27,826 nucleotides of DNA from Prorocentrum cordatum (GCA_963575745.1 CAUYUJ010012536.1:425948-453773), one strand, 5' to 3'; shown: positions 1 to 9,225, counted from the stretch's first letter. Notes: generated from the sequence alone by a model not told the origin. Numbers and translations: made by a program.

Positions 1-640
1 TGGACAAGATCCGTCGCGAGCGCGCGCCGCCTCATCATCTACGACTAGAGCAGGGAGCACGCCACAGGTCGGGAGCTGGTCAGCGACTCCGCGTCGACCG
101 CGGTCCCCGTCACGCTCGGCATCTGCACTCCAAGGGACTGGATCGGCACGCGCGCCTGCGCCACGGCTGCCTCCGACAGCGGCCGCACGGGCAAGGCGCC
201 AGGCAGCGGCCAACTGCAGCGCACGCCTGCAGCGCAGCAGGCAGCCCGCGGCACGAACGGCATGGCCTCCGCGGCCGAGAACCCGCTAGACGGCACTCGG
301 CACGCATGCCAGGCAGTGTTCCGCCTGAGCCGCATCGCACCAGGAACGCGATGGCCTGCGACCAGTCTCTGGAAAGCCGGTCTCGGCGCGCGCTCGCGGT
401 CCACCCATGAGCCCGGGGCGCCGCGTGCCGCCACCAGCGGCCGTAGTGCTGCTTCCAACGCAGCGCCTCGCCGCGGCGGCGCCGAGGGGGTCCTTCTCCA
501 TAGTCCTCAGCTCACTGGGACGCCACATCGAAGGGCAGCCCCCAGCAGCCATCAAACGCGCGCCCGCCGACGCCGCCGACGTGCCGCCGACCGCGGACGA
601 AGAGGCATCGGAGAAAGCGGGAACCGAACCTGGAGCCAAC
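1..640. other. GC-rich stretch, no recognised gene
   Basis: Several frames stay open here on both strands, as expected from high GC content, and none gives a protein I recognise. One plus frame closes early with a TAG at 46-48 after residues ending RRLIIYD. That could be the end of a gene entering from the left, but 15 residues are too few to judge. An Arg/Ala/Pro-rich frame runs from 407 into the CAT repeat and ends at 883; its C-terminus is only repeat translation. Confidence 0.4.
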
Positions 641-654
641 ATGGCTACGGATCC

Positions 655-1400
655 CCATCACCATCACCATCATTATCATCATCATCCTCATGATCATCAT
701 GATCATCATGATCATCATGGTCATCATGATCATCACGATCATGACCGTCATCATGCTCACCATCATCGATATCATCACACTCATCATCATAATCATCATC
801 AGCAGCATCAGCATGGTCATCAGTACCATCAACATCATCATCGTCATCAACAACATCATCAGCGTCATCACCACAAGCATTAGACTCGTCACACTAGACA
901 TCACCATCATGAACAGCATTGTCATCATCATCATCATCACCCCCAACATCACCATCATCACCATCACAATCATAATCATCATCGTCATCACCACCATCAA
1001 TATGATCATCGTCATCGGCGAAATTACCATAACAAACATCGACATCATCATCCCCATCGTCATCAACGATCCCAACGTCATGACCATCGTCGTCCTCACT
1101 ATCCTGATCATGAGTGTGATCATCATCATGATCATCACATTCACCATCATGATCCTCATGCTCAACCATATCCTCATCGTTATCCTCATCGTTATCCTCA
1201 TCCTAATCCTCATCCTCCTTATCCTCATCCCCATCATCCTCATCCTCCGCGTCATCGTCATCATCACCATTTTCACCATCAGCAACATCATCACCATCAT
1301 CACCACAATAATCACCATCACCATCATCAGCATAATACTCATCATCAACATCATCATCAACATCATCATCGTCATCGTCATCGTCATCAGTATCGTCATC
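655..1400. repeat. Imperfect CAT/ATC trinucleotide array
   Basis: About 745 bp are built almost wholly from CAT/ATC triplets, with scattered CGT, CCT and CAC variants and a short non-repeat interruption near 880-905. A sub-block at about 1160-1250 favours TTATCC/TCATCC. The triplet phase keeps all frames open, giving His-rich, Ile-rich and Ser-rich translations on plus and Met-rich or Asp-rich ones on minus. None of these shows a non-repeat domain. Confidence 0.9.
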
Positions 1401-1499
1401 GTTACACGTGCCGTCTGCTTGTTATGCTCCACGTTCTGATGCTGCTGTTCATCATCCCTCCTCACCCACCTCTCCCTCCTCCTCTTGGTCTCCGTCCTT

Positions 1500-1619
1500 A
1501 TCCACCTTCTTCTCTTCCACCTCCTCCTCGTCCTCCTCGTCGTCGTCGCCCTCCTCCTCCTCCTCCTCCTCCTCCTCCTCCTCCTCCTCCTCCTCCTCCT
1601 CCTCCTCCTCCTCCTCCCC
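1500..1619. repeat. CTC/GAG trinucleotide tract
   Basis: The tract is a polypyrimidine run on plus, pure CTC from about 1551 to 1616 and preceded by CTC/CGT mixtures. It lies about 35 bp beyond the stop codon of the CAP-Gly gene, so it would be in that gene's 3' flank or 3' UTR. Reading it as poly-Glu, poly-Ser or poly-Pro protein is not supported. Confidence 0.9.
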
Positions 1620-1653
1620 CCGAACCACATGTTCTATCAAGCTGACCCTCGAC

Positions 1654-2244
1654 TCAAACCAGATCGTTCGTTTCTCTGATGTTCAGCTCCTGGCGAAGGC
1701 CGCGCTCCTTCTCCCTGAGCTGCTGCAGAAGCTCGTGCAGGCCCGCGTTGTCCTGCCGGGCCTCCTCCAGGGCCTCGATGAGATCGTCGACGCTGACCTC
1801 CTCGCCGTCCGCGTTGAAGATGAGCGCGCTCGACTGCGCCGGCACGATCTCGGACAGCACCGAGGACGCAGAGCTCCTCCTGCGGCTGCGCGGGATGCCC
1901 GTCTCCGTCGTGCTCGTAGTGGTCCGGCCGCCGCGCTCCGCTTTCTCTGCCGCCCTCGCGCGCGGCTGCTCGGGGCGCGGCTGCGTCGGGCCGCTGGGCG
2001 GTTCCGCACGGGCGGCCGCGCCGCCCACGCCGACCGCGGCAATGCTCTCGGGGCGGACGAATATGCCGCGGTGGGGGGCGCAGGTGAAGTAGGATCTGCC
2101 GCCCACGCTGCCATTGTGCTTGCCCACGGGCTCGTCGAGCTCCACGCCCACCCACCTGCCCTCCTTGAAGTCCGTTTCGCCGGAGAAGCGCACGACGCCA
2201 CATCGGCCTTTGATGGAAACCCTCTGGCCCAGTGCGAAGCTCAT
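1654..2244 (-). CDS. CAP-Gly domain protein, short, with coiled-coil tail (CLIP/dynactin-like)
   Basis: The frame from ATG 2244-2242 encodes 196 residues. Residues about 5-69 form a CAP-Gly domain, a fold that binds microtubule plus-end proteins and C-terminal EEY/F tails of tubulin or EB1. Visible hallmarks are the GxVRF strand, WVGVELDEP at 31-39, GKHNG at 41-45 in place of the classical GKNDG, and YFTC...GIFVRP at 52-65. The YFTC/GIFVR pair is closer to CLIP or dynactin p150 than to tubulin cofactor E. Residues 75-130 are a basic Ser/Arg/Pro-rich linker, and 152-190 are heptad-like ([15 protein letters not shown]), a likely coiled coil. The open frame extends upstream to 2379, but CAP-Gly homology starts at MSFALG, so I chose 2244. 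Dynactin p150 is over 1,000 residues. This is either a small adaptor, a first exon with the rest elsewhere, or a truncated copy. No neighbour suggests a shared function. Confidence 0.85.
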   Translation of the reverse strand: MSFALGQRVSIKGRCGVVRFSGETDFKEGRWVGVELDEPVGKHNGSVGGRSYFTCAPHRGIFVRPESIAAVGVGGAAARAEPPSGPTQPRPEQPRARAAEKAERGGRTTTSTTETGIPRSRRRSSASSVLSEIVPAQSSALIFNADGEEVSVDDLIEALEEARQDNAGLHELLQQLREKERGLRQELNIRETNDLV

Positions 2245-2955
2245 GGCGACACTGGCGGGGCAGCCGGTTCGACGGTGCGAGGCGGAGGCAGAAGATTGAG
2301 CCAGTAACGCTGCTGTCGCTTTTGCGGTCAGCATTGTAAGGCACGCTGCATAAGAAGCGAAAGGGGCTTCTCTGGCCACGGCAAGCCTCGGCTCCGAATA
2401 GGCTCCCCGACCTAATCTGAGGAACGGCGCGCGCGAAAACCATAGTTCCTCGAGAGCCCGACATGATACTCGTTCCAGCGTTTTGGCTTTAATCTTATTT
2501 GTGGTGCAGCTTCTGCTGCTGCAGCTAGTTCACAGACCCCGTGCGAGCATGTTGCCCACAGCTGCAGCAGATGCGCCATGCCAGTCTGGGTGAGTGGCAT
2601 CCGCCGAGTCTCGAATACCAACCGGAGCTGGAAACTGGCCGCGGCCGCCGCGGAGGCACGAGCAAATCGTCGCTGAGGGTGGAATGCGGCCGGCGCGAAG
2701 GCGAGGGCACACCTCCGAAGCAATACATCTTGCGACAGTAGCAACTCTCACGCGCGGGACCAACTAGGAATACAGGAAAAGCAAAACGTGCCACGAGACA
2801 CTGAGTGAGGTGTCCTCCCTCAGGTCCCTTCGAGCTCTCTGCGTTGAGGTTTTTGCAGATGCTCAGTGCGGGGCCCGAGCTCTTCGGACTTCTGGGCGCG
2901 ATCCGGGGGCTTCCAGAGTGACTTTTCCAGAGGCCTTGGGTTGTGGTTGCTGAAA
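2245..2955. other. Upstream flank of CAP-Gly gene, no other gene seen
   Basis: This is mostly unique sequence without a supported coding frame. It would hold the 5' UTR and promoter of the minus-strand CAP-Gly gene. No TATA-like or other promoter motif stands out. An 8-nt TGGCTCAA on minus (2303-2296) resembles the end of the dinoflagellate spliced-leader sequence, but a match this short carries little weight. Confidence 0.4.
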
Positions 2956-3123
2956 GGCCTGTTTGACACCACCACCACCATAGGTAGGATAGGGAGGGGG
3001 TCCACCTCCTTCTCCTCCTCCTCCTCCTCCACCTCCTCCTCCTCCTCCTCCTCCTCCTCCTCCCCCTCCTCCTCCTTCCCCCCTCCAACTTATGGTGGTG
3101 GTGGTGGTGGTGGAAAACAGGCC
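2956..3123. repeat. Inverted repeat with CAC/GTG arms flanking a CTC tract
   Basis: The left arm 2956-2983 reads GGCCTGTTT followed by a CAC run and CATAGG. The right arm 3090-3123 is its imperfect reverse complement, a GTG run ending AAAACAGGCC. Between them lies a CTC tract, about 3001-3070. The arms could pair into a hairpin around the tract. It may be a small foldback element or a chance product of simple repeats. Confidence 0.6.
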
Positions 3124-3480
3124 CACCAGTTGCGAGTCCACACCTCGCCCATGACATGAGATGGCCCCAAGGGGGGCAACCTGGGGCTCGGCTCTGATCG
3201 GGGCCTCTCGGCTTTGGATGCCCTGAGTCTCTTCAAAACGAGGACCCAACACCATAGGATGGTTGGGAACAAATTCAACCAGCTAGACGGATGAAGGGTG
3301 GTCGTGTTCTAAATGTGGTTCCCGACTCAGCGCCGCACACAGTCGCTCCAACATCTCTCTGAATCCCACCAGCCCAACGGGCGTGAGTGATGTAGAACGC
3401 CTGCCCTGCTTCTTCTTTACCGCTCCCGCTACGCCCTCCCCTGGGTCTGGAGGGGCGGTGACGCGAGGTGTCAGAAGGCT
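3124..3480. other. Unique spacer
   Basis: I see no repeat and no recognisable protein in this stretch. Short open frames on both strands have no familiar motifs. Confidence 0.4.
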
Positions 3481-3484
3481 TTGT

Positions 3485-4035
3485 TGTGACTCAAGATGAC
3501 TCCAAGAGGGCCTCAAGGAACCGAAGATGACCTTCAAGATGCCTCATGCTATCGGAAGATGGCTCAAGATGGCTTCCAACATGTTTCGAGAGGCTCCGAG
3601 GCCATTTCAAGACGGCTTCGAGTGGCCACTGAGTTTCCCTAGGACTCCGCCAGCAGGTCAAAATCCTTTTAAACACCGAAGGGGGATCAATCTCCTTTGC
3701 CTTCTCGCCGTGTCGATGACGATGGCCTGTCGAGGCCTGAAGGTGGCACCAGAAAGGCCCAAGATAGCCCCAACCGGAGCCTAGTAGTGCCCCAAGACGG
3801 CCCCAGGGGCGCGCAAAAGTGCCCCAAGAGCGTTCCCAGACGCGATTTCAAGCGCTCTAAAGGGGCGACCCTAATTGAGGACCCCCCCCCCCCTCTTTGA
3901 TCGACCTTCCCCAAGATGTCCCCAAGATGGCCCCCAGGGTGGGGACCGCCAAGAGGCCCCCGACAAGATGTCCCAAGAGGATTCCAAGGAGCTCTCAAGA
4001 GACATCCGAAGGGACTCCGAGAGGCATCAAATATC
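3485..4035. repeat. Degenerate CAAGATGGC / CAAGAGGCC short-period repeat
   Basis: Spaced copies of CAAGATGNC, CAAGACGGC and CAAGAGG recur roughly every 10-14 bp, with unique sequence around 3640-3690 and a poly-C run near 3885-3894. The same family recurs at 8870-9225 and 13120-14060, so it is a dispersed repeat in this genome. Translations such as KMAS or QDGP peptides are products of the repeat. Confidence 0.65.
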
Positions 4036-4044
4036 ACTCTGGCC

Positions 4045-4240
4045 TTCTTCTGCTCGCTCTCCTCCTCCTCCTGCCCCTCATCTTTCTCATCCGCCTATTC
4101 CTAATCCTCCCTCCTCCCTCATCCCCCTCTCCCTCACCCTCATTCTCTTGGACCTTCTCTCTCTCCTCCTCCTCCTCCTCCTCTTCCTCCTCCTCCTCCT
4201 CCTCTTCCTCCTCATCCTCTTCCTCCATCCTCCCCCTCTT
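4045..4240. repeat. Polypyrimidine CTC/CTT tract
   Basis: A long plus-strand pyrimidine stretch runs through this interval, densest in CTC triplets at about 4155-4225. It is low-complexity only. Confidence 0.85.
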
Positions 4241-5640
4241 GGGGTATGACTCAAGAAGGCTTCTCCAGCCCTTTATCCCACTGCATGCTCCTCTACATCC
4301 CTGATCAAGGCAGCTCACCTGGGCCTCGTTCCTAGATGGGCTTGTGTGTTTACGTGATGCGTCTATACGAACAGTGAAACAAAGGAAACGGTGCTCCATA
4401 ATGTCGAATTCGTTATGCGACATCTTGAAAAAACACTGAACTTAATAGGCCTGTAACAACTACACGAACGGAACCAGGCTCCAAATCAGGTCCGGGCTAT
4501 CGCTTCAGACTTCCGTGGTTACATGGGCGGCAAGATCCACGCAGACGCCGTGTTTCTTTTTCAGAGCGGAGCTTTCTTGGAAGTATCCCTGGACTGCATG
4601 ATCATACCTCGCCGGCGTCCCAGTAACAAGAAAACACGGATGAATGGCAACTCCGTGCTCAGAACGAGTCTCACGCCGTATGGCTGGGGCATGTTATTGG
4701 TGCATGTGTGCATGCTTGTTGTAAACAGCAGAAGCTTGCGGAACGTGCATGAACACTGTGTATGGTATTTGGGATTGTTGCTGGTGGTTGTTCTTCAAGT
4801 GGGTGATTGATACATGAGTGGTTGTCTGATAGTGGGGTCGGCCTTTGATGTTCATTCCTGGTGTAGGTTCTTCATACATGTTCTTGATGTGTGCGGCGGG
4901 TGCATGTCGTTAGTCTCTGCGTCTGGAATGCAAAACTAGTGACTGCTATGCACTCCCGTTCTTGGTGCCCTGCCAGTTCTTGACGTGCGGCTACTCTATG
5001 GCACTGATGTTTCTGCTGCCGCGCGTCCTTCATGCATTGCCGTGACTTCTGTTCTAGATATATAAGGGCGGCGTGACGTCATGGCGCCTGAGCGGCGCGA
5101 TGCCTCCCTGCTGGGGCTGCCGCGTCCGTTACGCCTGATCTATGTCGCCGCGACGTTTGTTCTCCACGCGCCCATGTGGACGACACCGACACCACGGCAA
5201 ACCCACGGCAACGCCAACGTCCCGCACCTCAGAAGACGACGCCGCCACGCGGCAAACCCCACGGCGAGCCCACCGCACCCAAGGCAGCGTTTGCCCTGGT
5301 GGCCGCGACGTCCTCCCCAAGACGCAAGGCCGCGCGACGGAACGAACGCCGCAGCGACGTATGCCTGTTCAGTATGGTCCTCGGCAAATTAGGGGGTCTC
5401 TGGGGCCCTGCGGCCGCGGCATGCAAGGCGGGATCCCCAGGGACCACCGCCGGCGGCCGCGGCGCGCAGCCGTCGTCCGTCGAAGACGCGAGGCGGGGCC
5501 GCCAGGGATCGTCGGGATCATCTGGGCCTGGCGGCCGCGGTGCGCAGGGTGTTCGAGGTGGGCCGAGAGCTCTTCTCGCGAAGTCTAAGAGCCACAAGCT
5601 GCCAGGTGGGGAGAGCACCCCCCGAACACCCCGACACGGC
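4241..5640. other. Largest unique stretch, no confirmed gene
   Basis: This part is not visibly repetitive and is less GC-rich from 4300 to 5050. A TG-rich stretch lies at 4690-4900. Frames at 4523-4810 and 5081-5392 are open but match no family I know. The second begins 15 bp after a TATATAA and overlaps a TGACGTCA, which is why I looked at it, but its Arg/Pro-rich composition is typical of non-coding GC-rich DNA. Confidence 0.35.
5059..5081 (+). promoter_or_regulatory. TATATAA plus TGACGTCA cluster (speculative)
   Basis: TATATAA occupies 5059-5065 and the palindrome TGACGTCA, a CRE-type bZIP site in other eukaryotes, occupies 5074-5081 and shares its last A with an ATG. A TATA box this close to a start codon would leave almost no 5' UTR, and dinoflagellate promoters are reported to lack canonical TATA boxes. 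Chance is the simpler reading. Confidence 0.15.
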
Positions 5641-5708
5641 CATCAGCTCTCTCCCCTCGGGGAGGGGGTAAGATGAGGGAGGGCAGGCGCGGAGTGGATG
5701 GGGAGCTT

Positions 5709-5965
5709 GGGGGAGGAGAAAGGACGGAGAGAAGGAGGAGGAGGAGGAGGAGGAGGAGGAGGAGGAGGGGAGGGTAGAAGAAGCAATGGCAAGGGAGGAT
5801 CTGAGGAGGTGAAGGGGGGCGCGAAGGGGGAGGGGAGAGGAGGAGGAGGAGGAGGAGGAGGAGGGAGGAGGAGGAGGAGGAGGAGGAGGAGGAGGAGGAG
5901 GAGGAGGAGGAGGAGGAGGAGGAGGAGGAGGAGGAGGAGGAGGAGGAGGAGAGGGAGGGAAAGGG
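5709..5965. repeat. GGA/TCC polypurine tract
   Basis: The plus strand is purine-rich throughout, with a nearly pure GGA run at about 5838-5950. It is the only one of the window's large CTC/GAG tracts with the purines on plus. Open minus frames through it are poly-Ser, poly-Pro or poly-Leu only. Confidence 0.9.
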
Positions 5966-6204
5966 GGCGAGAGGAGACGAGAGGAGGAGACAGGCGGAGA
6001 AAAGGGGGGGCGCGAGCAGCACCAAGGACGACCGACGACGGCGGGACGAACCGAGAGAATTCGACCGCCCCCCACGAGGCCGCAGCGGCAGACGGCCGCA
6101 GCAAGCGGAGAGCAGCGGCCACGGGGGGGCTGTTCTCGGGGGCGCGCGAGCACGGATCCGCGATCCGTGGATTTGTTGAGCAGGGACCGACCGTCCTGGC
6201 ATTC

Positions 6205-6238
6205 CTATAGTCCTACCACCAAATTTCTCTTAGAACCC
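6205..6238 (+). repeat. Left terminal inverted repeat
   Basis: It starts CTATAGTCCTACCA. The first 14 bases match the right end at 13 positions in inverted orientation, and a CTTAGAAC block follows after a few substitutions and a 2-base indel. Confidence 0.55.
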
Positions 6239-6323
6239 AAAAATGCTCGAATGACAAAACTTATCCCAGTGCGACCCTACCTAGGAGTTGGAGCCCCTAG
6301 GAAAGCAGCATTAGTAGTAACAG

Positions 6324-7253
6324 TAAAGCTAAGCTAACGTTAAGCTACAGTTAAGCTAAAGCTAAGCTAAAGCTAAGCTAAAGCTAAGCTAAAGCTAAGC
6401 TAAAGCTAAAGCTAAGCTAAAGCTAAGCTGAAGCTAAGCTGAAGCTAAGCTAAATCTAACCTGAAGCTAAGCTGAAGCTAAGCTAAAACTAAGCTGAAGC
6501 TAAGCTAAAGCTACGCTACAGCTAAGCTAAATCTAAGCTGAGGCTAAGCTAAGACAAAGCTAAAGCTAAGGTAACACTCAGGTAAAGCTCAGGTAAAGCT
6601 AAGCTACAGCTAAGCTGAAGCTAAGCTGAAGCTAAGCGAAAGCTAATATAAAGCTAAGCTAAAGCTAAGCTAAAGCTGAACTAAAACTAAGCTAAAGCTA
6701 AGCTGACGCTAAGCTGAAGTTAAGCTGATGCGAAGCTAGAGCTAAGCTAAAGCTAAGCTAAAGCTAAGGTAAAGCTAAGATAAAGCTAAGATGAAGCTAA
6801 GCTAAAGCTAAGCTAAAGTTAAGCTCAAGCTGAGCTGATGCTAAGCGAAAGCTAAACTAAAGCTCAGCTAAAGCTAAGCTGAAACTAAGCTAAAGCTAAG
6901 CTAAAGTTCAGCTAAAGCTAAGCTACAGCTAAACTGAAGTTAAGCTGATGCGAAGCTAGAGCTAAGCTAAAGCTAAGCTAAAGCTAAGGTAAAGCTAAGA
7001 TAAAGCTAAGATGAAGCTAAGCCAAAGCTAAGCTAAAGCTAAGCTCAAGCTAAGCTAAATATAAGCTAAACATAAGCTAAATTTAGGGTTCTGTTAAGCT
7101 AAGTCTAAGCTAAAGCTGAGCTAAAGCTAAGCGCACGCTAAGCTAAAACTGAGCTAAAGCTCAGCTAAAGCTAAGCTAAAGCTAAGTTAAAGCTGAAGCG
7201 AAGCTAAAGCTAAAGCTAAAGCTAAAGCTAAGGCTAAATCTAAAGCTAAAGCT
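6324..7253. repeat. 11-bp AAGCTAAAGCT satellite with 220-bp higher-order period
   Basis: About 930 bp of degenerate AAGCTA and AAGCT subunits mostly alternate as an 11-bp unit, with pure 6-bp GCTAAA at the right edge (about 7203-7250). A segment starting TAAGCTGATGCGAAGC at 6721 recurs almost unchanged at 6941, an offset of 220 bp or twenty 11-bp units. Nearly every unit contains AGCT. One TTTAGGG heptamer at 7082-7088 is isolated. Confidence 0.9.
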
Positions 7254-7296
7254 CCCAGGGAACTGGGGGAATCGCTCCCAGGGGACTGGGGGAACC
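7251..7296. repeat. Two-copy 23-bp direct repeat
   Basis: GCTCCCAGGGAACTGGGGGA at 7251 recurs with one change at 7274, immediately beyond the satellite. Confidence 0.75.
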
Positions 7297-7376
7297 GCCC
7301 GGGGATTTTTGCACTGCCCGGCCCCTTTAAGCACAGAGAGTAAGAACCCTTCTAGGCAGAGCCTAGGTAGGGAACA

Positions 7377-7445
7377 ATGTTCTTGGAACATAAACCCCAA
7401 GTGCTAAAACAAAACAATCTCCGCAAGAAATGTTCTAAGAACATT
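7377..7445. repeat. Two subterminal palindromes of the TIR element
   Basis: ATGTTC-TTG-GAACAT lies at 7377-7391. AATGTTCT-A-AGAACATT lies at 7429-7445 with perfect 8-bp arms, and the second overlaps the right terminal repeat. Repeated subterminal motifs of this kind are typical of transposase binding regions in other DNA elements; that role here is inferred. Confidence 0.55.
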
Positions 7446-7462
7446 GATTGGTAGGGCTATAG
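7431..7462 (-). repeat. Right terminal inverted repeat
   Basis: On minus it reads CTATAGCCCTACCA and then a CTTAGAACA block, matching the left end in inverted orientation. Confidence 0.55.
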
Positions 7463-8030
7463 GCGAGCCAGGACGCTTCGCCACTGCTTGAATTTGGCGG
7501 TCGCCAAATCCATGGATCGGGGGAGGTCCCCTCACCAGAATGCGGCCAGGGCCGCCACGCTCGGCGGCGGAAGTCCGCGATTTCCCATGGAAACGGGGCC
7601 CGCCGCTAATCCACACCCCCTTGTTCCCTGGTTGCGATCGCCTGATGTTCTCTACATGCTTCGCAGTCGCGCCCGTGACCGGCCCCGGCCCCCTCCCCCT
7701 CCCTCTCTCTGGTCACGTTGCACTCGCGCCAGCGCCGTCTGGGTGTAAGCCATTCGGCGCAGATGGCGCCAGATGGCGCCGCACCGCCGACGCATCAGCG
7801 ACGCAGCGCCATTCGGGTGAACGTCAGCGGGGGTGCAATGAACGGGGGGCGATCGAGAGTTGCAGGAACGTGGCCCTGAAGGAACCCGCAACGGGAAACC
7901 AACACGTGCCGATACCGCTGCTCCCCGGACCGCTTCCCGGGCGCGTGCTGACCAGACTTTCGAGGCGATCTCGGCGGCGGCGACGAGGACCTCCCAGGAG
8001 GCCCACAGAGGGGAACACGAGGGAATGGCA
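7463..8030. other. GC-rich spacer, no gene recognised
   Basis: A perfect palindrome ATTTGGCG-GT-CGCCAAAT lies at 7492-7509, and a two-copy AGATGGCGCC at 7761-7780. A plus frame from 7540 to 8163 is open but Arg/Pro-rich, runs into the following foldback, and has no motif I know. Confidence 0.4.
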
Positions 8031-8038
8031 GCGGTATG

Positions 8039-8224
8039 GGTACTCCAGATTTCGTACTAAAAGGGAGGGGGTCTGGACCCTCCAAGACAAGCCATTTCAG
8101 ACCTCCCCCGTGGGAGAACCCTCCAAAACATCGTCCCCAGACCCCCCAGGCTCTCCAAGATAGCCTGGAAAAGACCCCCTCCGAAATGAGACCCCCCTCC
8201 CTTGATTACGAAATCTGGAGTACC
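8039..8224. repeat. 186-bp foldback with 36-bp inverted arms
   Basis: The left arm 8039-8074 begins GGTACTCCAGATTTCGTA. The right arm 8189-8224 is its reverse complement, identical over the first 18 positions, with a short variable patch before GGGAGGGGG-TCT. About 114 bp lie between the arms and hold no gene. Size and structure suit a MITE-like or foldback element, or an unstable hairpin. No target duplication is obvious. Confidence 0.65.
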
Positions 8225-8620
8225 TCGTCCTCCTCCGACCAACGGGTCCCCGAACTGCCACCGCGCCCCCATACGGCGACGGCGGCCGCAACCACGACGG
8301 CCCTGCGGCGTGCGGCGGCGGCCGGTGCGCGGCGAGCGCGGCAAGAGGGTCCTTCGGCGCCCCTCCGCGCAAGCATCTGGCGGGCGCCGTGGCGCTCCTC
8401 CGCGGGCGCGGCCAGCAGCGCCACGGCTCCTCGCCGCGGGGGGCAGCAGACGAAGCCAGGGCGAGGCTAAATCGAGGATCTCCGAGATCCAGCGGCTCTG
8501 GAGGATGTCTCGGGCGCCGCAGCCTCCTTGGAGCACTCCAGAAAGCTCTAAGAGCGTTCTGGAACGCTCTGGAACGGATTCATCCTCGTCCCAGCCCCGT
8601 CCGAGGGTGCCAGAGGGGTA
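8225..8620. other. GC-rich spacer
   Basis: No repeat or protein family is recognised. Ala/Arg-rich open frames occur on both strands. Confidence 0.35.
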
Positions 8621-8621
8621 G

Positions 8622-8720
8622 GGGATCGAAAGACAATCGAGCATCGACGAGGGATCGAGCCTCGAAGGATGGTCGTGGAGGATCGCGCACCGAGGAGGAG
8701 ATGGGATCGAATAATTCCCC
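8622..8720. repeat. Degenerate ATCGAGCATCGAAG repeat, block 1
   Basis: Variants of GGATCGA, ATCGAGC and TCGAAGGA recur about every 12-16 bp. Two further blocks follow downstream. Confidence 0.5.
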
Positions 8721-8869
8721 GGCCCAACGGGCCAGAGGCGTGCTAAGATCTCCGGTAGCTGGTAAACAATCTTTCTAGTTCGCGCGCGCGGGGCAGGCCC
8801 TGGGGGTCCCCGGACGAAAAGTACCCCGGCAGACTCCCGGCAAGTCCTGTTCAAGGATGTGGGAACTCT

Positions 8870-9225
8870 TTTTCGGAGCCCCAGAGGGCTCCAAAACGGT
8901 CCAAGAGGGCCCCAAGAGGTCCCCCAGACGGTCCAAGAGGCCCCCGAGACGCCCAAAGAGCGCTCCAAGACGCCGATGATGACCCCAAGACGGCCCAAGA
9001 GGCCTCCGAGTGGCCTCCAAGAGGCCTCGGTACGATGGTTTTGGAAGGATGTTTGCCTTGTCGCCTTTTCGGCTATCCGACGCTCCAAGACGGCCCAAGA
9101 GGCCCCCAAGAGCGCCCCAAGACGGGCCAAGCTGCTTCCAAGAGGGCCCCAAGAGGGCCCAAGAGGGCCCCGAGACGGCCCAAGAGGCGCTCGTGCAACA
9201 TGGGCGGGCGAAATGCGCGAAGCGA
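8870..9225. repeat. CAAGAGGCCC/CAAGACGGCC short-period array
   Basis: Units of 10-12 bp such as CCAAGAGGGCC and CCAAGACGGCC fill this stretch. They are broken at about 9027-9085 by a less repetitive patch resembling the one at about 13060-13125, which supports a common higher-order origin. Confidence 0.75.

Larger units (their letters stand above)
6205..7462. mobile_element. Candidate non-autonomous TIR element filled with an AGCT-rich satellite
   Basis: The ends are imperfect inverted repeats of about 32 bp. Left begins CTATAGTCCTACCA (6205), and the reverse complement of the right end begins CTATAGCCCTACCA (7462). Both continue to a TTAGAAC block. Inverted similarity resumes deeper with CCCTACCTAGG at about 6274 and again at about 7367 on minus. 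The interior is almost wholly an 11-bp satellite with no coding frame, so any transposition would need an enzyme supplied elsewhere. CTATAG is itself palindromic, so a TA target duplication is possible but cannot be separated from the terminus. No longer target-site duplication is visible. Confidence 0.5.

Noticed and set aside
407-883. His-rich protein (158 codons) that could suggest metal binding
   Set aside because: The His residues come entirely from the CAT array, other frames of which are equally open. The N-terminal part has no known motif.
1408-2307. 299-codon plus-strand open frame opposite the CAP-Gly gene
   Set aside because: It starts in the CTC tract as poly-Ser and then is only the antisense shadow of the CAP-Gly frame; no domain is recognised.
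5081-5392. 103-codon frame behind TATATAA/TGACGTCA as a real gene
   Set aside because: Its composition is that of random GC-rich DNA, it overlaps other open frames, and no family resemblance is seen. The TATA element is too close to the ATG for a normal 5' UTR.
7082-7088. TTTAGGG telomere-type heptamer in the AGCT satellite
   Set aside because: Only one copy is present. A telomeric tract would need tandem copies.
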